In this document: piece by piece, positions 7,243 through 8,895 of the stretch
Position numbering within the stretch: position 1 is the first letter of the stretch
How the letters are laid out: every line of letters begins with the position of its first letter
Source of the DNA: Stagnihabitans sp043721775
GTDB lineage: Bacteria; Pseudomonadota; Alphaproteobacteria; Rhodobacterales; Rhodobacteraceae
Direction: 5' to 3'
Assembly: GCA_043721775.1 (NCBI GenBank)
Contig: JAYSQA010000336.1
Span: 1-8,895, forward strand
Length of the DNA: 8,895 nt
Made by a program: the position numbers and the translations under genes
The notes under the pieces: model-generated
What the model was told of the DNA's origin: nothing
Databases searched by the model: none
What the model saw: the letters and a program-made list of their open reading frames with translations, nothing else

Positions 7243-8247
7243 TTAGATCCCCATTTTCAGCAGCTCGGCAAGCGTATCCTTGTTCAGCACAAGCATGCGA
7301 TCCACTGAAATGATCTTGTTGTCATGGTCGACATTGGCTTTGCCGATGCCGGGAATTTCCATGCCAGTCGTCAACTCGGCGTTCTGAAGCACCAGGCTCG
7401 CAAGGGCCACCATCGCCTCACCCACTTCCTTCGGGCTCCACAAGAAGGTTTCCACCAAAGCGCCGGCCTCGATCAGCGGTGCCGCCTGCGACGGCAAAGC
7501 AAAACCGGTGACGGACAGCTTGCCCTGAAGCTTGCGCTCGCGCACGATGTTGCCAGCGCCGATCGGCCCGTTAGAGCCGAAGCCGATCACACCCTTGAGT
7601 TTCGGGTAAGCCTGCAGGGCATCGCGCACCACCTGCGACGTCGTGTCGATCTGGTCGGCACCCGGGAAGCGTTCCGCCGCCAGGTTCATCTTCGGGAAAT
7701 TGGCTTTCTGATAGGCGATTGCCGCATCGGCCCACAGGTTGTGCAAAGGCGTGGTGAGCGTGCCGACGATGCAGATGTAATCGCCTTCCTCGCCCATCTG
7801 ACGGGCGAGTGACTTCATCATGGCTTCGCCGAAGACCTTGCTGTCGACCATCTCCAGATCCCAGGTGCGGCCTTCCATGTCGGGGCCTTCCTGCGTGATC
7901 ACGATGATCCCCGCATCACGGGCACGCTGGACGACCGGTGCAAGCACCTTCACATCAAGCGGGATCAGCCCAAGGACGCTGACTTTCTTGGCGATCACGT
8001 CTTCTACGAGGCGGACCTGCTGTGCGGCGTCAACCTGAACAGGGCCGATCATATTGGAATCAATGCCAAACTTCTTGCCTGCTTGCTCAAGGCCCTCACC
8101 AAGAAGAGTGAAGTATGGAACACCGACTATCTTGCAGACCGTGGTCATTGTCGGGTTTGCGGCGTATGCCGCGCTGCCAAAGCCCAGTCCCGCTACGGAA
8201 GTTGCGGCAAGTCCGGCTGCGGATTTCAACAGTTGACGACGAAGCAT
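7243..8247 (-). CDS. Sugar ABC transporter substrate-binding protein (periplasmic binding protein domain 4, RhaS/LsrB-like) with Tat-type signal
   Basis: Periplasmic sugar receptor, 334 aa, feeding the ATPase and two permeases encoded downstream. The N-terminus has a twin-arginine motif (Arg3-Arg4, RRQLLK), a weakly hydrophobic stretch (about 9-24) and an AYA signal-peptidase site (27-29), so export by Tat is likely rather than Sec, with no lipobox. The mature part is a two-lobed type I fold: KIVGVPYF (39-46) starts strand 1, followed by VEDVIAKKVSVLGLIP, PVVQRARDAGI and ITQEGPD, the typical PF13407 order, and a C-terminal GALVETFLWSPKEVGEAMV segment. It is closer in style to rhamnose or autoinducer-2 binding proteins than to ribose-binding RbsB. 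The ligand is unknown; a pentose, branched sugar or sugar acid fits the operon. ATG at 8247 has a strong GGGAGGA ribosome site (8252-8258). Confidence 0.95.
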   Translation of the reverse strand: MLRRQLLKSAAGLAATSVAGLGFGSAAYAANPTMTTVCKIVGVPYFTLLGEGLEQAGKKFGIDSNMIGPVQVDAAQQVRLVEDVIAKKVSVLGLIPLDVKVLAPVVQRARDAGIIVITQEGPDMEGRTWDLEMVDSKVFGEAMMKSLARQMGEEGDYICIVGTLTTPLHNLWADAAIAYQKANFPKMNLAAERFPGADQIDTTSQVVRDALQAYPKLKGVIGFGSNGPIGAGNIVRERKLQGKLSVTGFALPSQAAPLIEAGALVETFLWSPKEVGEAMVALASLVLQNAELTTGMEIPGIGKANVDHDNKIISVDRMLVLNKDTLAELLKMGI

Positions 8248-8251
8248 TTAG

Positions 8252-8258
8252 TCCTCCC
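8252..8258 (-). promoter_or_regulatory. Strong ribosome binding site of the substrate-binding protein gene
   Basis: GGGAGGA read on the minus strand; its GGAGG core lies 5 bases from the ATG at 8247. It is the strongest site in the operon, in keeping with the high level at which binding proteins are made. Confidence 0.75.
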
Positions 8259-8264
8259 TTTTCA

Positions 8265-8278
8265 GATGAATTCTCATC
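8265..8278. promoter_or_regulatory. Imperfect palindrome in the leader / start-site region, operator candidate
   Basis: GATGA (8265-8269) and TCATC (8274-8278) form 5-base inverted arms around ATTC. The element lies between the putative -10 box and the ribosome site, near where transcription should begin, which is where a repressor would block. The arms are short, so this is a weak call. Confidence 0.3.
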
Positions 8279-8283
8279 ATTGT

Positions 8284-8312
8284 ATTATCTTTGCCCGGTC
8301 GCAACAGCACAA
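8284..8312 (-). promoter_or_regulatory. Putative sigma-70 promoter of the transporter/catabolic operon
   Basis: On the minus strand a -10 box GATAAT (8284-8289, five of six consensus bases) lies 17 bases from TTGTGC (8307-8312, which keeps TTG). This predicts a start near 8277 and a leader of about 30 bases before the ATG. The weak -35 box suggests help from an activator. It is the only convincing promoter in the 103 bases between the gene and the insertion sequence remnants. Confidence 0.5.
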
Positions 8313-8337
8313 CAAGCGACGTTTTTACAGGAACACT

Positions 8338-8350
8338 TGAATCCGATTCA
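8338..8350. promoter_or_regulatory. 13-bp palindrome upstream of the promoter, candidate regulator site
   Basis: TGAATC (8338-8343) and GATTCA (8345-8350) are perfect inverted arms around one central base. The centre is roughly 67 bases upstream of the predicted transcription start, a typical activator position. It ends exactly where the reading frame of the transposase scrap stops (8351-8353), so it could instead be part of insertion sequence end DNA. Confidence 0.4.
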
Positions 8351-8476
8351 TCAACTGGGATTTTTGTGGGGTGCAAACCTCCAGACCTTGGTGTCAGGAA
8401 ATAGCCAGAACATGGCCACTGGGGCAAGTGCGCAGGCCCAGAGGAGCAGGTCGGCGCATCGGTCGTAGCGTGTGAA
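8351..8476 (-). pseudogene. C-terminal remnant of an IS5-type transposase
   Basis: Only 41 codons remain. The translation opens FTRYDRCADLLLWACALA and continues to VAMFWL, matching the usual C-terminus of IS5-type (IS427-like) transposases, which end in TRYDRCADLFLSACALA followed by FWL. In this copy the frame reads on 16 residues past FWL before a TGA, so the element's own end or stop has been altered. The remnant starts precisely where the IS21-type end begins, which shows it was cut by that insertion. Not functional. Identification is from remembered family sequence. Confidence 0.6.
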
Positions 8477-8495
8477 TGTTGATTTGCACCCCGAA

Positions 8496-8529
8496 GTGAC
8501 CCGGGTTTTTCACTGAGAACTGACCCGCC
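8496..8529. repeat. Terminal direct repeats of the IS21-type element
   Basis: GTGACCCGGG (8496-8505) and CTGACCCGCC (8520-8529) share TGACCCG with a 24-base period. Such spaced repeats inside the terminal region are a known feature of IS21 elements and are thought to bind the IstA transposase. Confidence 0.5.
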
Positions 8530-8549
8530 TGAAGGTTATGTTCTGCGGG

Positions 8550-8711
8550 TTATGCTGGGGTCAAGGCATGTGTGGCCTCCTTCTTCTTTCTGGCGGCCGC
8601 TGAACTTGCTTTGAACCTGAATCTGTCGTTCCCGGTTTCCAGAATGTGGCAGCGGTGGGTAGGACGGTCGAGTAATGCTGTGGTCATCCTGGCGTCACTG
8701 AACACGGTAGA
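8550..8711 (-). pseudogene. istB: istB C-terminal remnant (IS21 helper ATPase), cut by an IS3-type insertion
   Basis: The last 53 codons and the stop of istB, the AAA+ helper of IS21 transposition. The segment VFSDARMTTALLDR, then CHILETGND and FRFKASSA, and the lysine-rich tail are characteristic of the IstB C-terminus. The Walker motifs and most of the protein (normally about 250 aa) are missing. Upstream the frame continues into TGACCTGCC, where the end of another element begins, so the apparent ATG at 8741 belongs to that element and is not a true start. Pseudogene. Confidence 0.75.
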
Positions 8712-8895
8712 TGACCTGCCCCCCGGAAGTTCCCTCGCCATGATCTAGGGTCTGCCCAAACTGAAGGAGCAGACGAAATGAGGAAAAGCCGTTTCACCGA
8801 GGCGCAGACGAGCGGGATGATCGAAGAACAGGAGGCGGGGCTGCTGACCGCAGAGCTGTGCCCGAAGCCTGGGTTGAGCCCTGCGATGTTCTACA
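8712..8895 (+). mobile_element. IS3-family (IS407-like) element, left end, runs off the window
   Basis: The sequence starting TGACCTGCCCCCCGGAAG at 8712 breaks the istB frame and leads within 66 bases to an orfA start with ribosome site, the layout of an IS3-family left end. The precise end and target duplication cannot be confirmed because the right end is outside the window. Confidence 0.6.
8778..8895 (+). CDS. IS3-family transposase OrfA, N-terminal part, 3'-truncated by window edge
   Basis: OrfA is the small helix-turn-helix DNA-binding protein of IS3 elements; normally a -1 frameshift joins it to the OrfB catalytic domain. The 39 visible residues begin MRKSRFTEAQ, followed by EQEAG, TAEL and GLSPAMFY, the standard HTH opening (usual form: FTEAQIIG, KEQEAG, CRKHGLSPATFY). 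AAGGAG lies 8 bases before the ATG. Several normally conserved positions differ (Thr-Ser for Ile-Ile, Pro for the Arg and the His of CRKHG), which hints that the copy may be decaying, although no stop is seen in the window. Confidence 0.75.
   Translation, partial: MRKSRFTEAQTSGMIEEQEAGLLTAELCPKPGLSPAMFY

Larger units (their letters stand above)
8477..8711 (-). mobile_element. IS21-family element, right-end fragment
   Basis: The fragment runs from a terminal TG (TGTTGATTTGCACCCC at 8477-8492) through repeated TGACCCG motifs, typical of IS21 ends with several transposase-binding repeats, into the 3' end of istB. istA and most of istB are absent, because the element is interrupted at about 8712 by an IS3-type sequence. 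The rest may lie beyond the window. Confidence 0.6.

Noticed and set aside
8083..8468. Plus-strand open frames covering the binding-protein start and upstream region
   Set aside because: They run antisense to a clear signal peptide, ribosome site and promoter, and resemble no known protein.
8550..8741. A free-standing 63-codon gene on the minus strand
   Set aside because: It is the tail of istB plus the end of an IS3-type element read in frame by chance; the true istB N-terminus is missing.
1..8895. CRISPR array, tRNA, rRNA or riboswitch
   Set aside because: No regularly spaced repeats, cloverleaf-like stretch or recognisable riboswitch core was seen by eye.

Overview
The window looks like a GC-rich alphaproteobacterial chromosome or plasmid segment. 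This rests on the codon use, the ribose-type sugar ABC transporter, and the IS21-, IS5- and IS3-type insertion sequence debris. The genus cannot be fixed from the sequence; a Rhodobacteraceae-like or rhizobial source is only a guess. The main content is a sugar uptake and catabolism locus, followed on the right by a nest of broken insertion sequences.

Layout. Bases 1-1263 (+) hold the 3' part of a DUF1537 (four-carbon acid sugar) kinase gene whose start lies before the window. It converges on a seven-gene minus-strand operon that reads from right to left: Tat-exported substrate-binding protein (8247-7243), RbsA-type double ATPase (7105-5627), two RbsC-type permeases (5634-4627 and 4630-3638), an SDR dehydrogenase (3621-2830), a small SnoaL-like protein (2812-2393) and a Gfo/Idh/MocA oxidoreductase (2367-1336). 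The ATPase/permease/permease genes overlap by 8 and 4 bases, and the next gaps are 16, 17 and 25 bases, so this is very likely one transcript. Only the binding-protein/ATPase gap (137 bases) is large, and it contains a perfect 12-bp stem-loop that may set the ratio of binding protein to transporter. A promoter and palindromic operator candidates lie in the 103 bases upstream of the binding-protein gene. A perfect 12-bp hairpin sits between the convergent kinase and oxidoreductase genes.

How the genes may work together. The transporter should bring in a pentose-like or branched sugar, or a sugar acid. The Gfo/Idh/MocA enzyme and the SDR would oxidise it, the SnoaL-like protein would act on an intermediate (perhaps a lactone or keto form), and the DUF1537 kinase would phosphorylate a short sugar acid. 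A Gfo/Idh/MocA enzyme, a DUF1537 kinase and a ribose-type transporter is the combination known from D-apiose/D-apionate catabolism (ApsD- and OiaK-like enzymes). I offer that as the leading hypothesis, not a proven assignment. The SnoaL-like gene is the part that known pathways explain least.

Right edge, 8351-8895: the C-terminal scrap of an IS5-type transposase abuts the end of an IS21-type element carrying only the last 53 codons of istB. That element is itself cut by the left end of an IS3-type element whose orfA runs off the window. No rRNA, tRNA, CRISPR array or transcription regulator gene was seen.
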